A DNA stretch of 64,000 nucleotides. Origin: JAEZFI01 sp044508215 (lineage in GTDB: Bacteria; Actinomycetota; Acidimicrobiia; Acidimicrobiales; Microtrichaceae). The notes under the pieces are model-generated. The model saw only the letters and a program-made list of their open reading frames with translations, was not told the origin of the DNA and did no database searches. The position numbers were made by a program, and so were the translations under genes. Below are positions 23,899 through 31,829 of this stretch, one piece after another. Positions within the stretch are counted from its first letter, which is position 1. Every line of letters starts with the position of its first letter. The stretch lies in NCBI GenBank assembly GCA_044508215.1, contig JBIQID010000005.1, positions 4,625 through 68,624 on the forward strand, given 5' to 3'.

Positions 23899-25113
23899 AT
23901 GAGCACTGCCGACACCCCGCCCGAGAACACCTCCGGGCAGCTCCACGCCGACACGGTGGCGATCCGCTCGGGTCGCCGCGACGACGATCCTGCGCTGGCC
24001 CCCACGCTCTGGGCGACCGCTGCGTTCGTGAGCCCGTCCGCCGACGAGGCACGGCGCATGGCGACGTCCACGGGAGCCGACCGCTTCTACTCCCGCTACG
24101 GCAACCCGACGGTCGCAGCCTTCGAGTCGGCGATCGCCGACCTCGAACAGGCCGAGGCGGCGAGGGCGTTCTCGTCCGGGATGGGAGCGATGACGGCGGT
24201 GGTGCTCGGCCTGTGCTCGACGGGCGACCACATCGTCACCCAACGGCAGCTCTACGGCGGGACGCAGATGCTCTTCAACGCCGTCTGCCCCAGGTTCGGC
24301 ATCGAGGTGACCTTCGTGGACGGCACCGATCCCGACGCCTGGGAGGCAGCCGTCCGTCCCGGGAAGACGGTCCTCTGCGTGGCGGAGACGCCCGCGAACC
24401 CGCGCCTCGACCTGGTGGACCTCGATCGGCTGGGAGCCATCCGCGGACCGATGAAGGTGGTCGACTCCACGTTCGCCACCCCGATCGGACAGCTCCCGCT
24501 GCGCCACGGCGTCGACCTCGTCGTCCACTCGGCGACCAAGGCGATCGCCGGCCACAACGACGCCACGCTCGGCGTGGTCGCGGGCAGCCGCGAGCTGCTC
24601 GACTGGATCTGGGGCTTCGCCGTGCTGCAGGGAGCGAACGCGTCTCCGTTCGACGCGATGAACGGCATCCGCGGCATCCGCACCCTGCCGGTGCGGTACG
24701 AGCGCCAGACCGCGACCGCGCTGAAGGTGGCCCAGGTGCTCCAGGACGACCCCCGCGTGTGCCAGGTGAGGTATCCGGGGCTCGACTCGTTCCCGCAGCG
24801 CGAGCTGGCGCAGCGGCAGATGACGCTGGCCGGGGGCCTCATCACGTTCGACCTCGTGGACGGCCTGGAGGCCGGCCGACGGTTCGTGGAGTCGACCCGC
24901 ATCGCCCAGCTCGCCACCAGCCTCGGTGGCCCCGAGACGCTCGTGACCCACCCGGCCACCACCACCCACGTCGGCCTACTCCCCACCGAGCTGGCCGAGG
25001 CGGGCATCGGCCCGGGGACGGTGCGGGTCTCGGTGGGCCTGGAGCACGTCGACGACCTGCTCGCGGACCTCAGCGCTGCGCTCGACGCAGCCACCGGGCA
25101 CCAGGGCGGCTGA
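23899..25113 (+). CDS. O-acetylhomoserine sulfhydrylase / cystathionine gamma-synthase family PLP enzyme
   Basis: 404 residues, Cys/Met metabolism PLP family. Conserved RFYSRYGNPT (phosphate-binding Tyr/Arg), AFSSGMGAMTAV, AETPANP and the Schiff-base lysine in VHSATKAIAGH (about residue 214). With metX directly upstream the natural substrate is O-acetylhomoserine: either direct sulfhydrylation to homocysteine (MetY/MetZ) or cystathionine formation (MetB). The length of about 400 is nearer MetB/MetZ than the roughly 430-residue MetY. Expected to be controlled by the SAM riboswitch through metX. Confidence 0.88.
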   Translation: MSTADTPPENTSGQLHADTVAIRSGRRDDDPALAPTLWATAAFVSPSADEARRMATSTGADRFYSRYGNPTVAAFESAIADLEQAEAARAFSSGMGAMTAVVLGLCSTGDHIVTQRQLYGGTQMLFNAVCPRFGIEVTFVDGTDPDAWEAAVRPGKTVLCVAETPANPRLDLVDLDRLGAIRGPMKVVDSTFATPIGQLPLRHGVDLVVHSATKAIAGHNDATLGVVAGSRELLDWIWGFAVLQGANASPFDAMNGIRGIRTLPVRYERQTATALKVAQVLQDDPRVCQVRYPGLDSFPQRELAQRQMTLAGGLITFDLVDGLEAGRRFVESTRIAQLATSLGGPETLVTHPATTTHVGLLPTELAEAGIGPGTVRVSVGLEHVDDLLADLSAALDAATGHQGG

Positions 25114-25114
25114 G

Positions 25115-25894
25115 TTGCCCGAGCTGGTCGAGGTCGAGATCTACCGGCGCGCCGCCGAGGCCCTCGTCGGCCGCCGCCTCGAGACCGTCGAGCACCTCGA
25201 CCCCACCACGGTCCGCGGCACGACGGTGGAGGAGGTCGTCGCAACGGTCGAGGGCGCCGACGTCGTCGGCGTCGACCGGATCGGGAAGCTGCTCCTGATC
25301 GAGCTGGACGAGCGACCGATCCTCGGGCTGCGGTTCGGGATGACCGGACGGCTGGTGGTCGACGGCCTCGCACCGATCGAGGAGCTCGAGTACGGCAGCA
25401 AGGAGGATCGCCCGGAGTGGGATCGCTTCGTCGTGTCGGTCGCGCCGGAGGGGCAGCTGCGGGTGAACGACCCGCGGAAGTTCGGCGGCGTGCTGCTCGA
25501 CCCGGACCTCCGTCGGCTGGGCCCGGACGCCGCCACGGTGACCGCCGAGGAGATGGACGCAGCCCTCGCCGACTCGATCACCCCGCTCAAGGTGCGCCTG
25601 CTCGACCAGGGCAGGGTGGCGGGCATCGGGAACTTGATCGCCGACGAGGTCCTGTGGCGGGCGAAGCTGGCCCCGCGGCGGGCCGCCGGCGAGCTCGACC
25701 GACGTGAGCGGACGCGCCTGGCCAAGGAGGTGAGGGCGGGGATCGCACGGCTGGCACGGCAGGGTGGCTCGCACACCGGGGCGCTGCAGCCGTTCCGCAA
25801 GGTGGGTGGTCCGTGCCCGCGGTGCGGCGAGCCGCTGCGACGGTCGCGGATCGGTGGCCGCACCACGATCTGGTGTCCGGCGGAGCAGCGGTGA
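25115..25894 (+). CDS. Fpg/Nei-type DNA glycosylase with incomplete zinc finger
   Basis: 259 residues. Base-excision repair glycosylase/AP lyase. The N-terminus PELVEVE keeps the catalytic Pro (residue 2) and Glu (residue 3). LGLRFGMTGRL, NDPRKFGG and GIGNLIADEVLW (H2TH region) are typical of Fpg. The C-terminal finger has CPRC and RIGGRTTIWCP but reads CPAEQ where the fourth zinc Cys (CPxC) is expected, so that ligand is Glu. This suggests an Fpg2-like or zincless finger. TTG start at 25115, one base after the previous stop. Substrate preference (8-oxoG or oxidised pyrimidines) is not clear. Confidence 0.85.
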   Translation: MPELVEVEIYRRAAEALVGRRLETVEHLDPTTVRGTTVEEVVATVEGADVVGVDRIGKLLLIELDERPILGLRFGMTGRLVVDGLAPIEELEYGSKEDRPEWDRFVVSVAPEGQLRVNDPRKFGGVLLDPDLRRLGPDAATVTAEEMDAALADSITPLKVRLLDQGRVAGIGNLIADEVLWRAKLAPRRAAGELDRRERTRLAKEVRAGIARLARQGGSHTGALQPFRKVGGPCPRCGEPLRRSRIGGRTTIWCPAEQR

Positions 25895-25935
25895 GCGCGT
25901 TGGCGAACGGCGCTCGCGGCTGCCACGATCGCCCG

Positions 25936-26442
25936 ATGATCGAGGGGGGAGCGCCAGGGGGACCGGGGGCGGCGCGCCCGCGGGCCGCACGCGTGCTCGC
26001 CGGCGTCCTCGGAGCCCTCCTCGGCGCGCTGGCCCTTCTGGCGGGGGGTCCGGTCCCCGCTGCTGCGCAAGCGGGCCCTTCGACCACCGTGCCGGTGCAG
26101 GCGATCGACCCCACGTCGACCGCCGCCGACAACCCAGCGCAGCGCACCCTGCTCTTCATCATCGGAGGGCTCGTGTTGCTCGGCATCGTGGTGCTGGTGT
26201 GCACCGTCGTGTTCTGGCGGCGCACCCGGCCCGGGCTGGCGGACGAGCAGGCCGCCGCGGCTGCGGTGCCTCCTCCCACCCGGGTGTCCGCTGCGGATCT
26301 GGTCCGATCGGGAGCCCCGGACCGTGTGCCGGTGGTGCCGGCTGCCTCACCCGACGACCTGCGGAGCGTCCCCCTGTGGGCGGACGAGGCCGAGCCGGAG
26401 CCGCAGTCCGGCGGCGCCGAGCGGTCAGGCGGGCGGCGCTAG
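25936..26442 (+). CDS. Small exported/membrane protein of unknown function
   Basis: 168 residues. An N-terminal hydrophobic signal (VLAGVLGALLGALALLAGG) ends in an AAAQA-type cleavage site. A short exposed segment follows, then one transmembrane helix (TLLFIIGGLVLLGIVVLVC) with positive RR after it, and a Pro/Ala-rich cytoplasmic tail. No family recognised. ATG 25936 is preceded by a CACGAT hexamer; GTG 25891, overlapping the glycosylase stop, is an alternative start. Confidence 0.65.
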   Translation: MIEGGAPGGPGAARPRAARVLAGVLGALLGALALLAGGPVPAAAQAGPSTTVPVQAIDPTSTAADNPAQRTLLFIIGGLVLLGIVVLVCTVVFWRRTRPGLADEQAAAAAVPPPTRVSAADLVRSGAPDRVPVVPAASPDDLRSVPLWADEAEPEPQSGGAERSGGRR

Positions 26443-26445
26443 GGT
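26440..26445 (+). promoter_or_regulatory. -10 element, leaderless start at 26454
   Basis: TAGGGT overlapping the previous stop codon, 8 bases before the ATG at 26454. Confidence 0.5.
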
Positions 26446-26453
26446 CCGCGGCG

Positions 26454-26894
26454 ATGTCCGACGCACCCGTGAACCTCACGCAGGGCCCGCCGGAGACCGT
26501 CCTCGATCCCGAGCCGGCCGACGCCCTCCACGCACTCGCCCAGGCGCTCGCATTGCCCGAAGCCGATCGCCGCGCCGCCGTGGCCGACGTGGTCGCAGGC
26601 CACCCACGGTTCCTCGACGGCTGGGCGCAGCTCGGGCGCCTCGGACGTGACCCGATCGAGCGCTACGCCGCGTTCCGGGTGGGCTACCACCGTGGCCTCG
26701 ATCGGCTCAGGCAGTCGGGATGGAGGGGCAACGGCTTCGTGCGCTGGCAGCACGAGACGAACCGGGGGTTCCTGCGGGCGCTCGAAGGCCTTCGTGCCCA
26801 GGCCGAGGTGATCGGCGAGCACGACGAGGCCGAGCGCTGCGCGCTCTTCCTCCGCCAGCTCGACCCCACCTGGCCCCCCGCCGATCTGGACTGA
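26454..26894 (+). CDS. DUF3151 family protein
   Basis: 146 residues. Matches the actinobacterial DUF3151 family: HPRFLDGWAQLGRLG, AFRVGYHRGLDRLRQSGWRG, and the closing AERCALFLRQLDPTWPP. No catalytic motif or membrane segment is visible; the function is unknown. ATG start with TAGGGT 8 bases upstream, so it probably has its own leaderless transcript. A strong hairpin follows. Confidence 0.82.
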   Translation: MSDAPVNLTQGPPETVLDPEPADALHALAQALALPEADRRAAVADVVAGHPRFLDGWAQLGRLGRDPIERYAAFRVGYHRGLDRLRQSGWRGNGFVRWQHETNRGFLRALEGLRAQAEVIGEHDEAERCALFLRQLDPTWPPADLD

Positions 26895-26910
26895 ACCTCC
26901 GTTCTGCTGT

Positions 26911-26940
26911 GTAGAACCGCCCGGAACGGGCGGGTTCTAC
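26911..26940. terminator. Bidirectional terminator-like hairpin
   Basis: GTAGAACC-GCCCG (26911-26923), loop GAA, then CGGGC and GGTTCTAC (26927-26940) with one bulged G: 13 pairs. It lies between two convergent genes and could end both. Confidence 0.7.
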
Positions 26941-26966
26941 GCAACGAAACCGAAGGCTGCTGCGGC

Positions 26967-27779
26967 TCAGAGGCCGAGGGCTGCCCTGAACCGGGGGACC
27001 TCCGCCCCGAACCAGCGGCGTCGCCGTTCGTAGCGCTCCGCGCCGCCCATCGCCTCCCACATCTCGACGAACGCCGCTTCACCACGTTCGACACGGCGCC
27101 GCACGAACTCGCCGCCCGTCTCGATCTGCTGTCCGAGAGCCTGGAGGAGGGTCGCCTGCTCTCCGGGGTCGAGGCCGTAGCCGTCGGCGACGACGGCCAA
27201 CCTCGTGAACGGGTCGAGGCTGGCGCGTCCTGTCCGGGCGGCGTCCTCGGGTGCATCGATGGGGGCGCACATCCGGGCGAGCGCAGCGAGGTCCCATTCG
27301 CGGCGACCGGGCGCTGCGAACTCGAAGTCGAGGAGCGCCACCGCGACACCGTCCCGGTGCACGACGTTCTCAGGACACACGTCGTTGTGGCAGAGGACGG
27401 GCTCCGGTCCGGGGTCTGGGTCCGCCATCTCGTCGCTCCACGCCGCCCCGGGCTGCCCGCCCGGCGGGGCGAACCCGACGGTGGCGTCGTGGAAGCGACG
27501 CAGCAGGGCAGCGGTCGAGGCGAGCACCGAGTCGGCCTGTGACCACTCGGGGAACGGCGGGATCGGCACGTCGCCGGGGATGAACCGCAGCCGCTCGCGA
27601 TCGCCGCGGACGCTGAGCACCTCGGGCACCCCGTCGAACCCGTGCGCTCGGACGTGGCGGAGGAGTGCGTGGATCGCCGGCGTGTGGACGCTGGTCGGGC
27701 GTTCGACCTCGTCGCCGATCCGCACGACCGCGCCCGCGTTTCCGACCCCTCCCCGGAGGACCTCCACGTCGTCACCCAC
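26967..27779 (-). CDS. Aminoglycoside phosphotransferase (APH)/choline kinase family protein
   Basis: 270 residues, small-molecule kinase fold. The catalytic loop CHNDVCPENVVH gives the HxDxxPxN signature (about residue 150) and DFEFAAPG the metal-binding Asp. An N-lobe with VERPTSVHTPAIHALLRHV and a lid with GFDGVPEVLSV precede. The substrate cannot be read from sequence; relatives phosphorylate aminoglycosides, homoserine, choline or amino sugars. GTG 27779 follows a GAGAGGGGG-type ribosome site. Confidence 0.8.
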   Translation of the reverse strand: MGDDVEVLRGGVGNAGAVVRIGDEVERPTSVHTPAIHALLRHVRAHGFDGVPEVLSVRGDRERLRFIPGDVPIPPFPEWSQADSVLASTAALLRRFHDATVGFAPPGGQPGAAWSDEMADPDPGPEPVLCHNDVCPENVVHRDGVAVALLDFEFAAPGRREWDLAALARMCAPIDAPEDAARTGRASLDPFTRLAVVADGYGLDPGEQATLLQALGQQIETGGEFVRRRVERGEAAFVEMWEAMGGAERYERRRRWFGAEVPRFRAALGL

Positions 27780-27866
27780 CCGCCTGCCCCCTCTCGATCC
27801 GCCGTCGCCTCGATCCGCCCGACGGAGGATGCCACCTCCGGGCGGCCTCGGGTGAGGACCGCTGGG

Positions 27867-27872
27867 TAACGT
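27867..27872 (+). promoter_or_regulatory. -10 element, leaderless start at 27879
   Basis: TAACGT followed by 6 bases and the ATG. Confidence 0.5.
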
Positions 27873-27878
27873 CGGGCC

Positions 27879-29126
27879 ATGGCCGACGTCACCTTCCCCG
27901 CCCACGGTCGGAGCGCCGACGAGATCCTCGCCGAGGTCGCCGAGCTGCGAGGGGGCGACCTCGACTGGCGGGGCGGCCGCGCCTTCAGCCTCGTCTACGA
28001 CAGCGACGACGCCGAGCTCGAGGAGCTCCTCGAGACGGTGGGGCAGACGTTCCTCCACGAGAACGCGCTCAACCCGTTCCGCTACCAGACCCTCCTGAAG
28101 ATGGAGACGGAGGTCATCGGGTTCGCGGTCGACCTCTTCGGGGCTGGGTGCGGTTCGATGTCGTCCGGCGGCACCGAGAGCATCTTCCTCGCCGTCCAGA
28201 CCGCACGAGACGCCGGCCGCGAACGGGGCATCACCGATCCGAACATCGTGTGCTGCGACACCGCGCACCCCGCGTTCGCCAAGGCCTGCCACTACCTCGG
28301 CGTCCGTCAGATCCGCACCCCCCACCGTGACGACGGGCGCGCCGACCCAGCGGCGTTCGCCGAGGTGGTGGACGCCAACACGATCCTCGTCGTGGCCTCC
28401 ACGCCCTGCTACCCCTTCGGCGTCATCGACCCGGTGCCCGAGATCGCCGGCCTCGCCGCCGAGCGGGGCACCCTCTGCCACGTCGACGCCTGCCTCGGCG
28501 GCTGGTTGCTGCCCTGGTGGGAGCGCCTCGGCGAGCCGGTGCCGGAGTGGGGCTTCTCCGTGCCGGGCGTGACCTCCATGTCCGCCGACATCCACAAGTA
28601 CGGCTACACGTACAAGGGGGCGTCGGTGGTGCTGTACCGCGATCGGGACCTCTACCAGCACCAGATCTTCATGTACGACTCGTGGCCCGGCGGGCTCTAC
28701 GCGTCGTCGACCTCCGCCGGCACCCGGCCGGGCGCTCCCATCGCCGGCGCCTGGGCGACGATCAGCCACCTCGGCGCCGACGGCTACCTGCGCCTCGCCG
28801 AGCGGGTCCGCAACGCCACCCGCGGCTTCATGGAGGGCATCGGGGCGATCGATGGCCTTGCGATCACCCACGACCCTGACCTGTCGCTCTTCGAGTTCGG
28901 GTCCGTCCCGTTCTCCGACGGCTCGCCGGGCCCCGACATGGACGCGGTGTGCGACGTGATGGACGACCTCGGCTGGAACCTCGACCGGCAGCAAGGGGGC
29001 CTCCACCTGATGGTCGCCCCGGGGCACGACAAGGTGGTCGACCAGTTCTGCAACGACCTCGCCAAGGCCGTGGCGGAGCACGGCGAGGCGAGGGGCGGCG
29101 AGCACGTCTACGGGGGAGTGGTCTGA
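27879..29126 (+). CDS. Sphingosine-1-phosphate lyase-like PLP decarboxylase/lyase
   Basis: 415 residues, PLP-dependent group II decarboxylase fold. SSGGTESIFLAVQ binds PLP phosphate, CHVDACLGGW has the PLP-ring Asp/His, and MSADIHKYGYTYKG has the Schiff-base Lys (about residue 246). HKYGY followed by KG is typical of sphingosine-1-phosphate lyase relatives rather than glutamate decarboxylases. Bacterial members act on long-chain amino-alcohol phosphates or unknown amines. No membrane anchor, unlike the eukaryotic enzyme. It ends 45 bases before the mobA start. Confidence 0.78.
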   Translation: MADVTFPAHGRSADEILAEVAELRGGDLDWRGGRAFSLVYDSDDAELEELLETVGQTFLHENALNPFRYQTLLKMETEVIGFAVDLFGAGCGSMSSGGTESIFLAVQTARDAGRERGITDPNIVCCDTAHPAFAKACHYLGVRQIRTPHRDDGRADPAAFAEVVDANTILVVASTPCYPFGVIDPVPEIAGLAAERGTLCHVDACLGGWLLPWWERLGEPVPEWGFSVPGVTSMSADIHKYGYTYKGASVVLYRDRDLYQHQIFMYDSWPGGLYASSTSAGTRPGAPIAGAWATISHLGADGYLRLAERVRNATRGFMEGIGAIDGLAITHDPDLSLFEFGSVPFSDGSPGPDMDAVCDVMDDLGWNLDRQQGGLHLMVAPGHDKVVDQFCNDLAKAVAEHGEARGGEHVYGGVV

Positions 29127-29170
29127 CGGCCCCTGGAGGCATCGCCCGACCCCGAGCGCTCGTCGGAGCG

Positions 29171-29746
29171 GTGCTCGTGGGCGGACGGAGCCGACGGATG
29201 GGAGCCGACAAGGCGCTCGTCGAGGTCGACGGCGTGCCCATGGGGCGACGTTGCGTCGAGGTCCTGGCCGCGGTGGGGTGCGAGCCGGTCCTCGTGGTCG
29301 GCGGGGCGGCCGAGCACGAGGTCCTGGGTGGACGGGCCGTTCCCGACGGCGTGCCCGGGGGTGGCCCAGCAGCGGCGGTCGCCACCGCCCTCCGCCACGC
29401 CGGCGGCGCAACCCTCGTGCTCCCCACGGACCTGCCGGCGGTCGAGGCGGCGGCGCTCGCCCCCTTGATCGAGGCTGCACGTCAGCATCCGGAGGCGGAC
29501 CTCGTGGTGGCGACGATCGACGGACGCCGGCAGCTCCCCCTCGGGATCTGGGCGCCTGGCGGCCCGACGCCGCCTCCCGGGGACCTGGCGGGCACCTCGC
29601 TCCGTGAACTGGTCGCGGACCTCAGCGTCGTCGAGGTGCCCGTGGACGAACGGCTCCGCGACGCCGATCGCCCGACCGACCTGCCCGATCCGTCTGCGGC
29701 CGGCGGCACGAGCGCTGGCACGGGCGGCGGTCCGCCGTTCCGGTAG
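29171..29746 (+). CDS. mobA: Molybdenum cofactor guanylyltransferase MobA-like (start uncertain)
   Basis: 191 residues from GTG 29171. Nucleotidyltransferase that would attach GMP to molybdopterin. Signature loop VGGRSRRMGADKAL, then PDGVPGGGPAAAVATAL and the metal-binding LPTDLPAVE. The normal N-terminus has 4-8 residues before the GGRS loop (upstream in-frame codons read ALVGAV), but no ATG/GTG/TTG lies further up, so the real start might be an unusual codon. The C-terminal Gly/Thr-rich tail runs into a 55-base segment repeated across the following gap. Confidence 0.8.
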   Translation: MLVGGRSRRMGADKALVEVDGVPMGRRCVEVLAAVGCEPVLVVGGAAEHEVLGGRAVPDGVPGGGPAAAVATALRHAGGATLVLPTDLPAVEAAALAPLIEAARQHPEADLVVATIDGRRQLPLGIWAPGGPTPPPGDLAGTSLRELVADLSVVEVPVDERLRDADRPTDLPDPSAAGGTSAGTGGGPPFR

Positions 29747-29926
29747 GCGGTACCGTGGACCCGCGCCGCGCNNNNNNNNNNNNNNNNNNNNNNNNNNNNN
29801 NNNNNNNNNNNNNNNNNNNNNNNNNNNNNNNNNNNNNNNNNNNNNNNNNNNNNNNNNNNNNNNNNNNNNNNGGCACGGGCGGCGGTCCGCCGTTCCGGTA
29901 GGCGGTACCGTGGACCCGCGCCGCGC
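29717..29926. repeat. 55-bp exact duplication across an assembly gap
   Basis: 29717-29771 and 29872-29926 are identical for 55 bases and touch the N run on each side. 55 is a common assembler k-mer length, so this is most likely one locus where overlapping contigs were not merged. If collapsed, mobA and the rhodanese gene are about 55 bases apart. Confidence 0.9.
29772..29871. other. Assembly gap (100 N), probably artificial
   Basis: Flanked by an exact 55-base duplicate, so real missing sequence is unlikely. Confidence 0.9.
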
Positions 29927-29956
29927 GTGCCGAACCCGTCCCTCGGAGGGCAGCCA

Positions 29957-30274
29957 GTGATTCCAGAGATCGACATCGAGGCCTTCGCCGCCCGCCGCGA
30001 GGCCGGCGACCCGGTGCTCGACGTCCGAGAGCCCGACGAGTACGCCGAGGCGCACGTGCCCGGGGCGGTGCTGATCCCCCTCGGGCAGCTCCCCGCACGC
30101 CTCGACGAGGTGCCCGACGGCTCGCTGCTCGTGATCTGCCGCTCCGGTGCCCGTTCGATGAAGGCAGCCGAGCAGCTGGCCGCTCACGGTCGCGACGCCA
30201 CCAACATCGCGGGCGGGACGATGGCCTGGATCGAGTCCGGCCGCGACGTGGCACGAGGGATGGAGCGTGGCTGA
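29957..30274 (+). CDS. Rhodanese-like domain protein
   Basis: 105 residues, a single rhodanese domain. Persulfide-carrying sulfurtransferase: PVLDVREPDEYAEAHVPGA is the domain entry and VICRSGARS the six-residue active-site loop with the catalytic Cys. Good GGAGGG ribosome site 6 bases before GTG 29957. Single-domain rhodaneses serve cyanide detoxification or sulfur relay; the closeness to mobA may hint at sulfur delivery to the molybdenum cofactor, but this is inference only. Confidence 0.92.
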   Translation: MIPEIDIEAFAARREAGDPVLDVREPDEYAEAHVPGAVLIPLGQLPARLDEVPDGSLLVICRSGARSMKAAEQLAAHGRDATNIAGGTMAWIESGRDVARGMERG

Positions 30275-30292
30275 CCCCCACGCGCCGGCGGC

Positions 30293-31444
30293 ATGACCCC
30301 CGAGCTCGTCACCGACGCTCACCGCTTCGCGGAGACGGTCGACGAGCTCTCCGCCGCGTCGGCGTACGCGGTGGACACCGAGTTCCATCGTGAGCGCACC
30401 TACTTCGCCCAGCTCGCCCTGGTGCAGCTGGGGTGGGGCGACCGGATCGTGCTCGTGGACCCCCTCGCGGTCGACATCGCTCCACTCGCGAAGGTGTTCG
30501 CCGGCGACGGCCTGGCGATCATGCACGCGTGCCGGCAGGACCTCGAGGTGCTCGAGCGCCACTGCGGGCGGCTGCCGTCCCGGATGGTCGACACCCAGCT
30601 CATGGCCGGGTTCGTCGGCTACGTCACGCCGTCGCTGGCGAGCCTCGTCGAGCGGGAGCTGGGGGCGCGCCTCCCCAAGGCGGATCGGCTGACCGACTGG
30701 CTGCGGCGGCCCCTCACCGATGCGCAGCTCCGGTACGCCGCCTCCGACGTCGCCCACCTGGTGGAGATCGAGTCACGGCTGCGTGCCCGGCTGGAGGACC
30801 GGGGTCGCCTCGGGTGGTTCGACCAGGCGATGGAGGAGCTGCTCGCCGAGTCACGCGGGCCACGGGACCCGAACGAGGCCTGGCGCCGCATCAAGGAGCT
30901 GCGCCACCTGAAGGGCAAGGACCTCGGCGTCGCACGGCGGGTGGCGGCCTGGAGGGAGCGCAGGGCTGCCGAGACCGACGTGACGCCGCGCTTCGTGCTG
31001 AGCGACCTCGCGGTGGTCGGGGTGGCGGTGGCGAAGCCGACCACGGTGGACGACCTGCGGGCCATCAGGGGGGTCGACGGTCGGGCGCTCCGACCCTCGG
31101 TGGCGAGCGAACTGCTGGGAGTGGTGGCCGAGGCGGTGGAGAACCCGCCGGCTGCCGAACCCCGTGTGGTGCAACCGGAGCTGCCGGCAGAGCTGCGGCC
31201 GGCCCTCCCGCTCGTCTCGGCATGGGTGACGCAGGTCAGCCGGGACCTCGAGATCGAGGGCGCCCTGCTGGCCACACGGTCCGACCTCGAGGAGTTCCTC
31301 CGGGGCGACCCGGGTGCACGCCTGGCTCAGGGGTGGCGCGCCGAGGTGGTGGGGACCCCCATCCGGCGGCTCCTGGCGGGGGAGGTGGCGATCGCGTTCG
31401 AGCGATCGGGTGGCCTCATCCTCGAACCTCGAACGCCCTCCTGA
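30293..31444 (+). CDS. rnd: Ribonuclease D
   Basis: 383 residues. 3'-5' exoribonuclease for tRNA and other small RNA trimming. DEDDy exonuclease motifs: YAVDTEFHRE (Exo I), MHACRQDLEVLE (Exo II) and YAASDVAHL (Exo III with Tyr). An HRDC-like domain follows (PNEAWRRIKELRHLKGKDL), then a second, less conserved helical region. It starts 18 bases after the rhodanese stop. Confidence 0.93.
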   Translation: MTPELVTDAHRFAETVDELSAASAYAVDTEFHRERTYFAQLALVQLGWGDRIVLVDPLAVDIAPLAKVFAGDGLAIMHACRQDLEVLERHCGRLPSRMVDTQLMAGFVGYVTPSLASLVERELGARLPKADRLTDWLRRPLTDAQLRYAASDVAHLVEIESRLRARLEDRGRLGWFDQAMEELLAESRGPRDPNEAWRRIKELRHLKGKDLGVARRVAAWRERRAAETDVTPRFVLSDLAVVGVAVAKPTTVDDLRAIRGVDGRALRPSVASELLGVVAEAVENPPAAEPRVVQPELPAELRPALPLVSAWVTQVSRDLEIEGALLATRSDLEEFLRGDPGARLAQGWRAEVVGTPIRRLLAGEVAIAFERSGGLILEPRTPS

Positions 31445-31463
31445 TCTCCGACGCTCTCGGCGG

Positions 31464-31475
31464 GAACGATCGTTC
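31464..31475. promoter_or_regulatory. SOS-box-like palindrome GAAC-N4-GTTC
   Basis: GAACGATCGTTC is a perfect 12-bp palindrome with the GAAC-N4-GTTC core of the actinobacterial/Bacillus LexA operator. It is 172 bases before the small gene at 31647 and far from its -10 element, so regulation is unproven. Confidence 0.4.
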
Positions 31476-31603
31476 TCCTCCGCACGGGGGTCCTGGATGC
31501 CCTGAGAGGGGTGGAAACGACACCTTCGCCTCGGCACATCGGCGCTGACCGCGGTCCCTGGAGGGGCCGCAGGGCCCGAGTGGGAAAGGTGGGAGGCGGC
31601 GGA

Positions 31604-31609
31604 TACGAT
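31604..31609 (+). promoter_or_regulatory. -10 element of the small acidic protein gene
   Basis: TACGAT, giving a leader of about 30 bases with GGGAG (31635-31639) as ribosome site. Confidence 0.45.
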
Positions 31610-31646
31610 GACCTGTCCACTGATCTCGTGTACCGGGAGCTGCACC

Positions 31647-31817
31647 GTGAAGAAGGGTCGCCACCGTCGATTCGAAGAGGCTCGGGCATTGAAGCGGGGT
31701 CCGGACATCGACATCGAGGCTCTCCTCGATCCCGATCCCGACCGCCTCGACGACGAGCGGAACGTCAACGGCCGTTCGGGGTGGTACGAGGAGGATGTCG
31801 CCGTCGGCGACGACTGA
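31647..31817 (+). CDS. Small acidic protein of unknown function
   Basis: 56 residues from GTG 31647. Basic start (MKKGRHRRFEEARALKRG) then a very acidic half (DPDPDRLDDER, ending EEDVAVGDD). No known domain. A good ribosome site lies 7 bases upstream and a TACGAT promoter element 38 bases upstream, which together support a real gene despite the length. It ends 12 bases from the convergent McrC-like gene. A perfect SOS-box-like palindrome is found further upstream. Confidence 0.55.
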   Translation: MKKGRHRRFEEARALKRGPDIDIEALLDPDPDRLDDERNVNGRSGWYEEDVAVGDD

Positions 31818-31829
31818 CCTCGAGCCCCC

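Noticed and set aside
29872..29926. A true 55-bp duplication after mobA
   Set aside because: It abuts an N run exactly on both sides and equals a common k-mer, so contig overlap is the simpler explanation.
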